A stretch of 53,395 bases of DNA from Chloroflexota bacterium. Its GTDB lineage: Bacteria > Chloroflexota > Limnocylindria > Limnocylindrales > CSP1-4. This document shows, piece by piece, positions 27,721 through 36,254 of the stretch. Made by a program: the position numbers and the translations under genes. The notes beneath the pieces are model-generated. The model searched no databases. It worked only from the letters and a program-made list of their open reading frames with translations, and was not told where the DNA came from. The DNA lies in the NCBI GenBank assembly GCA_017853275.1, contig JAFMJV010000016.1, forward strand, positions 1 to 53,395, in the 5' to 3' direction. Position 1 is the first letter of the stretch. Each line of letters begins with the position of its first letter.

Positions 27721-28902
27721 CTAGGCCTCCGCGCTGCGCGCGATCGCGACCGCCATCTCGACGGCCTCATCCAGGGACTGGGCGGTCCGGATCCCCCCGC
27801 CGGCATCGGCGAGGATCCCGGCGGCGAGATCGGCGTTCGTGCCCACGATGCGCACGACCATCGGGACATCCCGGGTCTGCTGCGAGCGTGCCTCCACGAG
27901 GCCGCGGGCGACCTCGTCCCCGCGGGCGATGCCGCCGAAGATGTTCACGAGGATCGCCTTCACGGACGGCTCCGCGAGGATCAGGCGCATCGCGTTCGCG
28001 ACCTTCTCCGATCGCGCTCCTCCGCCGATGTCGAGGAAGTTCGCGGGCGAGCCACCGGCCCGCTTCACGAGGTCCATCGTCGTCATCGCGAGGCCGGCGC
28101 CGTTCACCATGCAGCCGATCGAGCCTTCGAGGCGGATGAACGAGAGGCCGAGGCGGCGCGCCTCGATGTCGATCGGGTCCTCCTCGTCCAGGTCCCGCAT
28201 CGCCTCCAGCCCCGGGTGGCGGGAGAGGGCGGAGTCGTCGATCGTGACCTTCGCGTCCAGGCACTGGAGGGTGAGGACGGGGGTCCCGTCCGGCCCGGTC
28301 TCGCGCACGAGCGCGAGCGGGTTCACCTCCACGAGGTCCGCGTCGTTCTCCACCATCACGCGCTGGAGTCCCTGGGCGATCGCGACGGCGGCCTTCAGGT
28401 GATCGCCGAGCCCAAGGGCGAAGGCGAGCTTCCGCGCCTGCCAGTCGAGCAGCCCGAGGTGGGGGTGGGCGTGGATCCGGACGATCGCGTCCGGGCGCTC
28501 CTCGGCGAGCGTCTCGATCTCGACGCCGCCCTCCGCGGAGCCCATGAGGAGGATCTTCCGCTCCGTGCGGTCGAGGACCGCGGCGAGGTAGATCTCGCGC
28601 TCGATCTCCGCCGCCGGGGCGACGAGGACACGGCGGACGACGATCCCCTTGATGTCCATGCCGAGGATCGCGCCGGCGACCCGCTCCGCCTCCGCGCCCG
28701 AGGCGGCGAGCTTCACGCCGCCCGCCTTGCCGCGCCCGCCCACGAGGACCTGGGCCTTGATGACGACCTTCCCCGCACCGCGGGCGAGGAACGTTTCCGC
28801 CTGGAGGCGGGCCTCACCGGGGCTGGAGGCGACCGCCCATTCCGGGACCGGCAAGCCGGCCCGGGCGAGCAGCGTCTTGGCGTGGTACTCCTGCAGCTTC
28901 AC
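27721..28902 (-). CDS. sucC: Succinyl-CoA synthetase beta subunit
   Basis: A 393-aa ATP-grasp subunit. It starts with a GTG (MKLQEYHAKTLLARAGLPVP) and has GGRGKAGGVKLA near residue 54, FVNINPLALV-like EVNPLALVRE near 197 and CMVNGAGLAMTTMDLVK near 260, then FLDIGGGA and VNIFGGIARGDEVA. These are the usual nucleotide- and Mg2+-binding elements. GGAGG occurs 13 bases before the start. It is divergent from sdhC across a 180-nt region, so the two respiratory-cycle operons share one control region. Confidence 0.96.
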   Translation of the reverse strand: MKLQEYHAKTLLARAGLPVPEWAVASSPGEARLQAETFLARGAGKVVIKAQVLVGGRGKAGGVKLAASGAEAERVAGAILGMDIKGIVVRRVLVAPAAEIEREIYLAAVLDRTERKILLMGSAEGGVEIETLAEERPDAIVRIHAHPHLGLLDWQARKLAFALGLGDHLKAAVAIAQGLQRVMVENDADLVEVNPLALVRETGPDGTPVLTLQCLDAKVTIDDSALSRHPGLEAMRDLDEEDPIDIEARRLGLSFIRLEGSIGCMVNGAGLAMTTMDLVKRAGGSPANFLDIGGGARSEKVANAMRLILAEPSVKAILVNIFGGIARGDEVARGLVEARSQQTRDVPMVVRIVGTNADLAAGILADAGGGIRTAQSLDEAVEMAVAIARSAEA

Positions 28903-29082
28903 GGGATCGGGGGGCCTCCGGGGCTCGTTCGGGGGAGGGGTGGAGCGTCAGGATAGCGCAGCGCCTCCCCCGTCGGTCGGGTAGGATGACGGCTCGGAAG
29001 GGTTCGCCGGCCGCCCCGCGGTTCCCCCAGCGGATGGTCGGACGAGCGAACGAACGAGCGCTGCGATCTCCAGGGAGCGTGC

Positions 29083-29505
29083 ATGAGTCGGTACCTCGGC
29101 CTCGCCTTCACCTACCGTGGCGGGGCGGGCTCCTGGGCCTACGTCCTCCACCGCCTCAGCGGTATCGGCGTCTGGCTCTTCATCGTCCTCCACGTCCTCG
29201 ACATCTGGCTCGTCGGTGCGAACGCCGAGGCCTATGACGAGATCCTCGCCTTCTACGCCAGCCCGGCGGGCCGCGTCATGGAGACCCTCCTCGGCGCGGC
29301 GCTCCTCTACCACGCGCTGAACGGGATGCGCATCCTCCTCATCGACCTGTGGCCCTCGCTCACCCGCTGGCACCGCCAGCTCTGGTGGCTGAGCTGGATC
29401 CTCTTCTTCGGGCTGGGGGTGCCCGGGGCGCTGATCATCCTGAAGCCGATCTGGCAGGGGCTGATCCCCGCTGTCGCCGGCCTCGTCATCCCGGGGGTGC
29501 GCTGA
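29083..29505 (+). CDS. sdhC: Succinate dehydrogenase cytochrome b subunit
   Basis: A 140-aa membrane protein with three helices (about 25-45, 67-87 and 105-130). RLSGIGVWLFIVLHVLDIWL contains the HRLSG quinone-site-like motif and a His, and LLYHALNGMRILLID contains the probable haem b ligand His. GGAG lies eight bases before the ATG. It is the first gene of sdhCDAB. A TAGGAT at 28982-28987 may be its -10, with an untranslated leader of about 90 nt. Confidence 0.9.
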   Translation: MSRYLGLAFTYRGGAGSWAYVLHRLSGIGVWLFIVLHVLDIWLVGANAEAYDEILAFYASPAGRVMETLLGAALLYHALNGMRILLIDLWPSLTRWHRQLWWLSWILFFGLGVPGALIILKPIWQGLIPAVAGLVIPGVR

Positions 29506-29506
29506 G

Positions 29507-29910
29507 ATGGCCTACAACCCGATCACCCGCGCCCGCGCCAAGCCCTCCGGGGGCCGCGGCGAGACGCTCGTCTGGTACCTCACGCGCCTCAGCGCGGTCG
29601 CCCTCTTCGTCCTCGCGCTCTCCCACTTCAGCATCACCCACTTCGTCTTCGACCCCTCCGAGCAGACCGCGGAGTGGATCCGCGAGAACCGCTGGAGCAG
29701 CCTCGTCTGGCGCTCCTTCGACTGGCTGATGCTGATGATGGTCCTCCTGCACTCGGCGCTCGGGATGCGGACGGTCCTCTCGGACATCGTCACCCGGCCG
29801 CGCGCGCGGATGCTCGTCCTCTCCGGGCTCTACATCCTGACGATCATCCTCTTCGTGCTCGGGAGCGCGGTCGTCTTCACCCTTCCGGGCATGGAGGTCG
29901 CGGCAGCCAG

Positions 29911-29914
<4 letters not shown>
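29507..29914 (+). CDS. sdhD: Succinate dehydrogenase hydrophobic membrane anchor subunit
   Basis: A 135-aa protein with three helices. [20 protein letters not shown] starts helix 1, and [16 protein letters not shown] in helix 2 places a His as possible haem ligand. [20 protein letters not shown] is helix 3. The ATG is one base after the sdhC stop, so the two are coupled. It anchors the SdhAB heads and helps form the quinone site. Confidence 0.88.
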
Positions 29915-31671
<1,757 letters not shown>

Positions 31672-31685
31672 GCCACAGGAGCGAG

Positions 31686-32384
31686 ATGCAGGTCCAGCTG
31701 CGCATCCTGCGCTACGACCCCGAGCGAGACCAGAAGCCCGAGTGGCGCACCTACACGGTGGAGGCCGGTCCGATGGACCGTGCCCTCGACCTCCTGCACA
31801 AGGTGAAGTGGGAGCAGGACGGGACGCTCACCTTCCGGCGCTCGTGCGCCCACGGGGTGTGCGGCTCGGATGCCCTCCTCATCAACGGCCGGAACCGCCT
31901 CGCGTGCAAGATCCGCGTCGATCAGCTCGGCCGGAAGATCAGCGTCGCCCCGCTCCCCGGGCTGCCGGTCATCAAGGACCTCGTGGTGGACATGGAGGGC
32001 TTCTTCGAGAAGTACCGCTCCGTCCTCCCGTTCCAGATCGACGACGGCCGCCCACCGGTCCGTGAGCGGCTCCAGTCGCCGCATGACCGGGAGCGCTACG
32101 ACGACACGACGAAGTGCATCCTGTGCGCCGCCTGCACGACCTCCTGCCCCAGCTTCTGGGCGCAGCCCTCGTACGTGGGGCCGGCGGCGATCGTGAACGC
32201 GCATCGCTTCATCTTCGATACCCGGGACACGGGGACGGAGGAGCGGCTGGAGATCCTCGCGGACGCGGATGGTGTCTGGCGCTGCCGGACCACCTTCAAC
32301 TGCGTGGACGCCTGCCCGCGCGGGATCGACATCACGCGCGCCATCCTGGAAGTCTCCGGCGCGATCGTGGGACGCGGCTCCTGA
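31686..32384 (+). CDS. sdhB: Succinate dehydrogenase iron-sulfur subunit
   Basis: A 232-aa protein with all cluster ligands. RSCAHGVCGSDALLINGRN and the later LAC bind [2Fe-2S]; CILCAACTTSCP and CRTTFNCVDACPRGI carry the [4Fe-4S] and [3Fe-4S] ligands. AGGAG precedes the ATG, 14 nt after sdhA. It wires electrons from the flavin to the membrane quinone site. Its TGA overlaps the CTG taken as start of the next gene. Confidence 0.97.
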   Translation: MQVQLRILRYDPERDQKPEWRTYTVEAGPMDRALDLLHKVKWEQDGTLTFRRSCAHGVCGSDALLINGRNRLACKIRVDQLGRKISVAPLPGLPVIKDLVVDMEGFFEKYRSVLPFQIDDGRPPVRERLQSPHDRERYDDTTKCILCAACTTSCPSFWAQPSYVGPAAIVNAHRFIFDTRDTGTEERLEILADADGVWRCRTTFNCVDACPRGIDITRAILEVSGAIVGRGS

Positions 32385-32905
32385 GCGAACCCGCCCCGGC
32401 CGGCTCCGGCGCCCGGACCTTCGAGAAGCTCCTCATCCGGACGGATGGCGCGTGCCGCGGGAACCCCGGCCCCGCATCCGCCGGAGCCGTCCTCGTGGAC
32501 GCCTCGCTCCCCGGCCACGAGGCCCCGGATGCACCCCCGATCGCCGTGGTCTCCCGCGGTCTCGGCGTGCGCACGAACAACGTCGCGGAGTACGCGGGCC
32601 TCGTCCTCGCCCTCCGCGAGGCGCACCGGATCGGCGCCCGGGAGGTCGACCTGCGCCTCGATTCGCTCCTCATCGTCAACCAGCTGAACGGCCGCTGGCG
32701 GGTGAAGGACGCGAAGCTCCAGGGCCTCTTCGCGGAGGCCACCGAGCACCTCCGCGGCTTCCGGCGCTGGCGGGCCGCCCACGAGCCGCGGGCCAGGAAC
32801 CACGCCGCGGACGCGCTCGCGAACCTCGCCCTGGACGATCCGGAGGGGGCCGCGCGCCTCGAGCGGGTCGTCCGGGAGCGGAGCGGGATCGCCGACCCCG
32901 CCTGA
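32381..32905 (+). CDS. RNase HI-family protein, probable CTG start
   Basis: A 174-aa protein with the four RNase H acidic residues: Asp in IRTDGACRGNPGPAS (about residue 19), Glu in NNVAEYAGLV (about 67), Asp in DLRLDSLLIV (about 90) and Asp in NHAADALAN (about 145). It resembles the RnhA-like stand-alone proteins that cut RNA in RNA/DNA hybrids. No ATG, GTG or TTG lies in frame between the interior of sdhB and the catalytic Asp segment. The CTG at 32381, overlapping the sdhB TGA as CTGA, gives LSEPAPAGSGARTFEKLLIR and is the only sensible start. Upstream frame translates to non-protein-like sequence inside sdhB. The RNase P RNA gene begins 51 nt later. Confidence 0.82.
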   Translation: MSEPAPAGSGARTFEKLLIRTDGACRGNPGPASAGAVLVDASLPGHEAPDAPPIAVVSRGLGVRTNNVAEYAGLVLALREAHRIGAREVDLRLDSLLIVNQLNGRWRVKDAKLQGLFAEATEHLRGFRRWRAAHEPRARNHAADALANLALDDPEGAARLERVVRERSGIADPA

Positions 32906-32956
32906 CCCGGATCGCCTCCCCGGGGCCCGGCGGGCGCCGCGGTGTACGCTGGTCGC

Positions 32957-33306
32957 GGCGAGATGGCCGGACGGTCGCGCGCCGTGCCGGGGTGACCCGG
33001 CCCACGGCACGAGGAAAGTCCGAGCTCCGCGACGCAGGGTAGCGGGTAACACCCGTCCGCCGTGAGGCGAGGACCAGCGCCACAGAGACGAGCCGACCGG
33101 TCGCCGCAAGGCGGCCGGACGGGTGAAACGGGCAAGCTCTACCCGGTGCAAGGCCAAATAGGAGGGCGTGCGGCGGCACCTCGGTGCCGTCGCGAGGGTG
33201 CGTCGCCCTGCTCTCGGGTCGGCCGCTCGAGGTCCGGGGTGACCCGGATCCCAGATGGATGACCGTCCCCCTCGGGGACAGAACTCGGCTTACAGGCCAT
33301 CTCGCC
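32957..33306 (+). ncRNA. rnpB: RNase P RNA (bacterial type A-like)
   Basis: The ends pair perfectly: GGCGAGATGGCC (32957-32968) with GGCCATCTCGCC (33295-33306) forms P1. The conserved core is present: GAGGAAAGTCC near 33011 (CR I/P4 5' side), AGTAGCGGG-like and TAACACCC near 33045, GGTGAAACGGG and GCAAGGCCAAATAGG near 33122-33163, and ACAGAACTCGGCTTACAG near 33278 (CR V). It is the catalytic RNA that matures tRNA 5' ends. TACGCT at 32945-32950 is a plausible -10. A shadow reading frame across it is not a gene. Confidence 0.96.
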
Positions 33307-33388
33307 GCTTCTCTTCCCCGGCCCGCCCGGCGACCGCCGCGGCATGCCCGGCTCTCCGCCGCCCCTGCCGCCGCGGACGCGGCCCCCG

Positions 33389-33694
33389 TCAGTCCTCGTC
33401 CGGGCGGAAGATCCCCGTCGCGCTGCAGGCGCCGCACCAGGCGCGCGCGCTCGCGAGGTCGCCGAGCGCGGTCGGCTCCTCCATGGACGGGTAGAGACAG
33501 CTCACCGCGTACGCGGCATCCCCCGTTCCCGACCCCACCGGGTCCAGGCGCCGGAAGGTGCAGCGCCGGATCGGGCCCGCGCGGTCGGGGAGGGCCGCAG
33601 CCACCGGTAGCCAGGGACGCACGGGCACGACGTCGGCCGGGCGCGCCGGGAGGGCGCCTGGGGCGGCCGGGCGGCGCGGTCGGGCGAGGGCCAT
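33389..33694 (-). CDS. Small Cys-containing hypothetical protein
   Basis: A 101-aa protein. The ATG at 33694 follows GGAGG at five-base spacing. The N-terminal 35 residues are Pro/Ala/Arg-rich. The rest has a patterned set of four Cys: RRCTFRRLD, YAVSCLYPSMEE and ARAWCGACSATG. The Cys arrangement resembles short Cys-rich Chloroflexota domains with C-x(n)-C pairs, which suggests a Zn or disulfide site, but I cannot name the family. It ends 82 nt from the 3' end of rnpB and is divergent from the cell-division cluster. Confidence 0.55.
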   Translation of the reverse strand: MALARPRRPAAPGALPARPADVVPVRPWLPVAAALPDRAGPIRRCTFRRLDPVGSGTGDAAYAVSCLYPSMEEPTALGDLASARAWCGACSATGIFRPDED

Positions 33695-33903
33695 CGGATC
33701 CTCCGTGCGGATCGGGTCGTGGCCGGCGGCAGAGGCCGTCGGGAGGCGCAGGATGCCCCGCTCCGGCCACCCCCTCCATGACCCGACGGTACCCCGCCCC
33801 CCACCCCTCCGGACCGGGAGGCCCCCGGATCACGACCCCCGCCCGGTGGCGGCGTGCTTCCCCGCCCACGGCCGGACCCCGCGAGGGCCTCCGCGAACGG
33901 CGC
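33695..33903. other. Intergenic region without a recognised gene
   Basis: About 210 bases upstream of the mraZ promoter and before the 101-aa gene; rich in C/G runs. I see no convincing reading frame, hairpin or repeat in it, apart from the ribosome binding site of the 101-aa gene at its left end. Confidence 0.5.
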
Positions 33904-33931
33904 TTGACGGGGTGAAAAAAGGCGCTAGACT
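33904..33931 (+). promoter_or_regulatory. Sigma70-type promoter of the division/cell-wall cluster
   Basis: TTGACG (33904-33909) and TAGACT (33926-33931) are separated by 16 bp, predicting a transcript start near 33938. It is the best promoter match seen by eye in the window. Confidence 0.75.
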
Positions 33932-33940
33932 GCCCCCCAG

Positions 33941-33975
33941 TGGCGCAAAGTGGCGCGAAGTGGGGAGAAAAGGGG
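33941..33975 (+). promoter_or_regulatory. MraZ-binding box (10-bp-period direct repeats)
   Basis: TGGCG at 33941 and 33951 and TGGGG at 33961 are spaced exactly 10 bp, with AGGGG at 33971 as a degenerate fourth copy. MraZ is known to bind TGGNN repeats with this spacing upstream of its own gene. The repeats begin a few bases after the predicted transcript start, so occupancy would block or trap RNA polymerase: autorepression is the likely outcome. Confidence 0.75.
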
Positions 33976-34078
33976 AACAGAACCTCGCCGGCAAGGCCCA
34001 ACGCGGCCGGTGGGGGGAGGGGACCCGGTCCCACGGAGCGGCGGCGCGACAGGTCCGATCGGAGGGAGACGAGCGCTC

Positions 34079-34507
34079 GTGTTCACCGGCGAGTACCGGC
34101 ACGCGGTCGATGACAAGGGGCGGGTCGCCGTCCCTGTCCGCTTCCGTGCGGAGCTCGCGGGTGGGGCCTTCGTCTCCAAGTGGATCGACGGCTGTCTCGC
34201 CCTCCACCCACGCGCTGCCTGGGATGCCCTCGCGACGAAGGTCGGCGCGCTGCCGATCGCCGACGCCGGCGCTCGCGTCTTCCAGCGGCACATCTTCGGG
34301 ACGGCCTTCGAGATCGAGATCGACCGCCAGGGTCGGCTCGTCGTGCCGGCGGTCCTGCGGGAGTTCGCCGGCCTGGGGGAGGAGGTCGTCGTGGTCGGCT
34401 CGCGGGACCACCTGGAGCTCTGGGCGCCCGATCGCTGGGCCACCTACAGCGCCCGGATGGATGACCCGGAGCTGCTCGCCGAGCACCTCCAGGGACTGGG
34501 CATCTAG
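34079..34507 (+). CDS. mraZ: MraZ transcriptional regulator
   Basis: A 142-aa protein of two SpoVT-AbrB-like repeats. The GTG at 34079 gives VFTGEYRHAVDDKGRVAVPV, the canonical MraZ start; GGAGGGAG lies at 34061-34068. The DKGR motif (repeat 1, about residue 12) and DRQGRLVVPAVLREFAG (repeat 2, about 82-98) are intact. It is the first gene of the division/cell-wall cluster and probably represses its own operon through the box at 33941. The untranslated leader is about 140 nt. Confidence 0.95.
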   Translation: MFTGEYRHAVDDKGRVAVPVRFRAELAGGAFVSKWIDGCLALHPRAAWDALATKVGALPIADAGARVFQRHIFGTAFEIEIDRQGRLVVPAVLREFAGLGEEVVVVGSRDHLELWAPDRWATYSARMDDPELLAEHLQGLGI

Positions 34508-34513
34508 CGCCGG

Positions 34514-35524
34514 ATGGGAAGCCGGCGCAACCACATCAGCCTCCGGGATCCGGGGGGTCCGCCGCACGCGGTCAAGGAGATGGAAGAAGGGCACCTGCCG
34601 GTCATGGTCGAGGAGGTCATCGATCTTCTCTCGCCCGTACCCGGCAGCTTCCAGATCGACGCGACGCTCGGCGGCGGAGGGCACACCCTCCGGATCCTGG
34701 AGGCGAACGCTCCCGATGGACGGGTCCTCGGCCTCGATGCCGACCCGGCCGCGGTCGAGCGGACGCAGGCGCGCCTCGCGCGCTTCGGCGACCGGCTGGT
34801 CGTCCGGCAGACGAACTTCGCCGCGATCGGCAGCGTCGCCCGCGAGGCCGGCTTCCCGGCCGTGGACGGCATCCTCATGGACCTCGGGCTGAGCTCCTTC
34901 CAGCTCGCCGAGGAGGGCCGTGGCTTCAGCTTCCGTGCGGCGGGCCCGCTCGACATGCGCTTCGACCCCGGCACCGGGATCCCCGCCTCCGAGCTCATCG
35001 CCCGCTCGTCCGTGGACGAGCTGACCGACCTCTTCCGGCGTCTCGGGGAGGAGCCCCATGCGCGCCGGATCGCCCGTGCGATCGTCGCGGAGCGTGAGCG
35101 CACCCCGATCGCGACGGGCGCCCAGCTGGCCGCCGTCGTGGAGCGTGCCGTCCCGGCGCCGCGCGGCGGACGGAGCCGGATCCATCCCGCGACACGTGTC
35201 TTCCAGGCGCTCCGGATCGCCGTCAATCGCGAGCTCGAGGTCCTTGCCGAGGCGCTCGAGGACGCGCTCCTCCTCCTGCGCCCGGGCGGACGGCTCGTCG
35301 TCATCGCCTACCACTCCCTCGAGGACCGGATCGTGAAGCGCTTCGTGGCGGCGGAGCGGCGTGGCTGCATCTGCCCGCCCTCCTTCCCGGTCTGCAGCTG
35401 CGGCCTCGCTCCGCGGCTCCGGCCGGTCGGCCATCAGCCGCTCCTGCCGAGCGATGCCGAGGTCGCCCGCAACCCCCGCGCCCGGAGCGCCCGGCTCCGC
35501 TGCGCCGAGCGGCTCGCGGCATGA
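34514..35524 (+). CDS. rsmH: 16S rRNA (cytosine1402-N4)-methyltransferase
   Basis: A 336-aa protein that methylates the P-site base C1402 of 16S rRNA. Conserved are HLPVMVEEVIDLL, IDATLGGGGHTLRILE (SAM motif I, about 50-65), DLGLSSFQL, GPLDMRFDP, RIAVNREL and AYHSLEDRIVKRF. A Cys cluster near the C terminus (GCICPPSFPVCSCG) is usual for the family. The ATG at 34514 is the first in-frame start, with no clear ribosome binding site; ATG 34580 (MEEGHLPVM) is an alternative giving a typical N terminus. It overlaps the 66-aa gene by 4 nt. Confidence 0.95.
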   Translation: MGSRRNHISLRDPGGPPHAVKEMEEGHLPVMVEEVIDLLSPVPGSFQIDATLGGGGHTLRILEANAPDGRVLGLDADPAAVERTQARLARFGDRLVVRQTNFAAIGSVAREAGFPAVDGILMDLGLSSFQLAEEGRGFSFRAAGPLDMRFDPGTGIPASELIARSSVDELTDLFRRLGEEPHARRIARAIVAERERTPIATGAQLAAVVERAVPAPRGGRSRIHPATRVFQALRIAVNRELEVLAEALEDALLLLRPGGRLVVIAYHSLEDRIVKRFVAAERRGCICPPSFPVCSCGLAPRLRPVGHQPLLPSDAEVARNPRARSARLRCAERLAA

Positions 35525-35721
35525 GCGGGCGCCACGCGGCCACGCGTCGCCGCTCCTACGGCCGGCGCGGCCGGGATCTCCGCGAGCGCCACCTGCCGGA
35601 TGTGACGATCGACCTCGAGGGGCCGACCGGCTGGACGCGCGGCGCCGGCTGGTCCGGCCAGGGATCCCCGAACGGTACGGCCGAGCCGGGCGCCCCCGAG
35701 GGGACCGGGGGAGGCCGCTGA
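35521..35721 (+). CDS. Small basic protein in the division cluster, unknown
   Basis: A 66-aa protein. Its ATG overlaps the rsmH stop (ATGA), and its TGA overlaps the next gene's ATG (TGATG), so it is embedded in a chain of coupled genes. The first half is Arg-rich (HAATRRRSYGRRGRDLRERH), followed by LPDVTIDLEG and a Gly/Pro/Thr tail, with no membrane segment. No family is recognised. If it is translated, the position between rsmH and ftsL suggests a division-related role; it could also act only to keep ribosomes moving through the junction. Confidence 0.5.
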   Translation: MSGRHAATRRRSYGRRGRDLRERHLPDVTIDLEGPTGWTRGAGWSGQGSPNGTAEPGAPEGTGGGR

Positions 35722-36248
35722 TGGCCGTCCAGCGCGCCGTCCTTCCCGGCTCCGCTCTCACTCCCCGCGCCCGGATCGCGCTCGCGCTCGGTCTGGGTGC
35801 CGGCGTACTCGAGCGCGGCATCCCGGAGCGCGCGCCGGTCCGCCGCCGCCCGGCCGCCCGGCCCGCTGCCCGGGAGCGGGGCCGGACCGTCTCGCGGTCC
35901 ACGACCGTCGCCCGGCGCCCGGTCGCGATCGGTCCCGCGCGCCGAAGCACCGCCCGGCCGGCCGGGATCGTCGCGGCCGTTCCCCGTCCGCGACGCTCCC
36001 TCTCGATCATCGCGGCGATCGTCGCCGCGACCCTGATCGGCCTCGTCTACCTCACCCAGCAGCTCGCCACCGCCGGTGTCCGCTACGAGATCGACACGCT
36101 CCTCATGGAGCGCCAGACCCTCGAGCGCACCCTCCGCTCGCAGGCCGGCCTCGTCGCCCAGCGCGCCTCGGAGGCGGTCGTCGTCGGCCGTGCCCTGGAC
36201 GGCGGCCTGGGCCGCGTCCCGCAGGGCGTTCGCGTCCGGGTCCCCTAG
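35721..36248 (+). CDS. ftsL: FtsL/DivIC-like septum protein
   Basis: A 175-aa protein identified by position and topology rather than strong sequence identity. Residues 1-92 are Arg/Pro/Ala-rich and cytoplasmic. SLSIIAAIVAATLIGLVYLT (about 94-113) is the single membrane helix, followed by a leucine-zipper-like outside segment TLLMERQTLERTLRSQAGL. FtsL is usually 90-120 aa; here the cytoplasmic part is unusually long. It lies between rsmH and ftsI, as in other dcw clusters, and would help activate FtsWI with FtsQ. Confidence 0.72.
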   Translation: MAVQRAVLPGSALTPRARIALALGLGAGVLERGIPERAPVRRRPAARPAARERGRTVSRSTTVARRPVAIGPARRSTARPAGIVAAVPRPRRSLSIIAAIVAATLIGLVYLTQQLATAGVRYEIDTLLMERQTLERTLRSQAGLVAQRASEAVVVGRALDGGLGRVPQGVRVRVP

Positions 36249-36254
36249 CGCGGG

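Noticed and set aside
33184-33915. Open frame across the rnpB 3' part and the region before mraZ
   Set aside because: It covers the conserved RNase P RNA core and the opposite strand of a better-supported gene, and reads as low-complexity Arg/Pro/Gly sequence.
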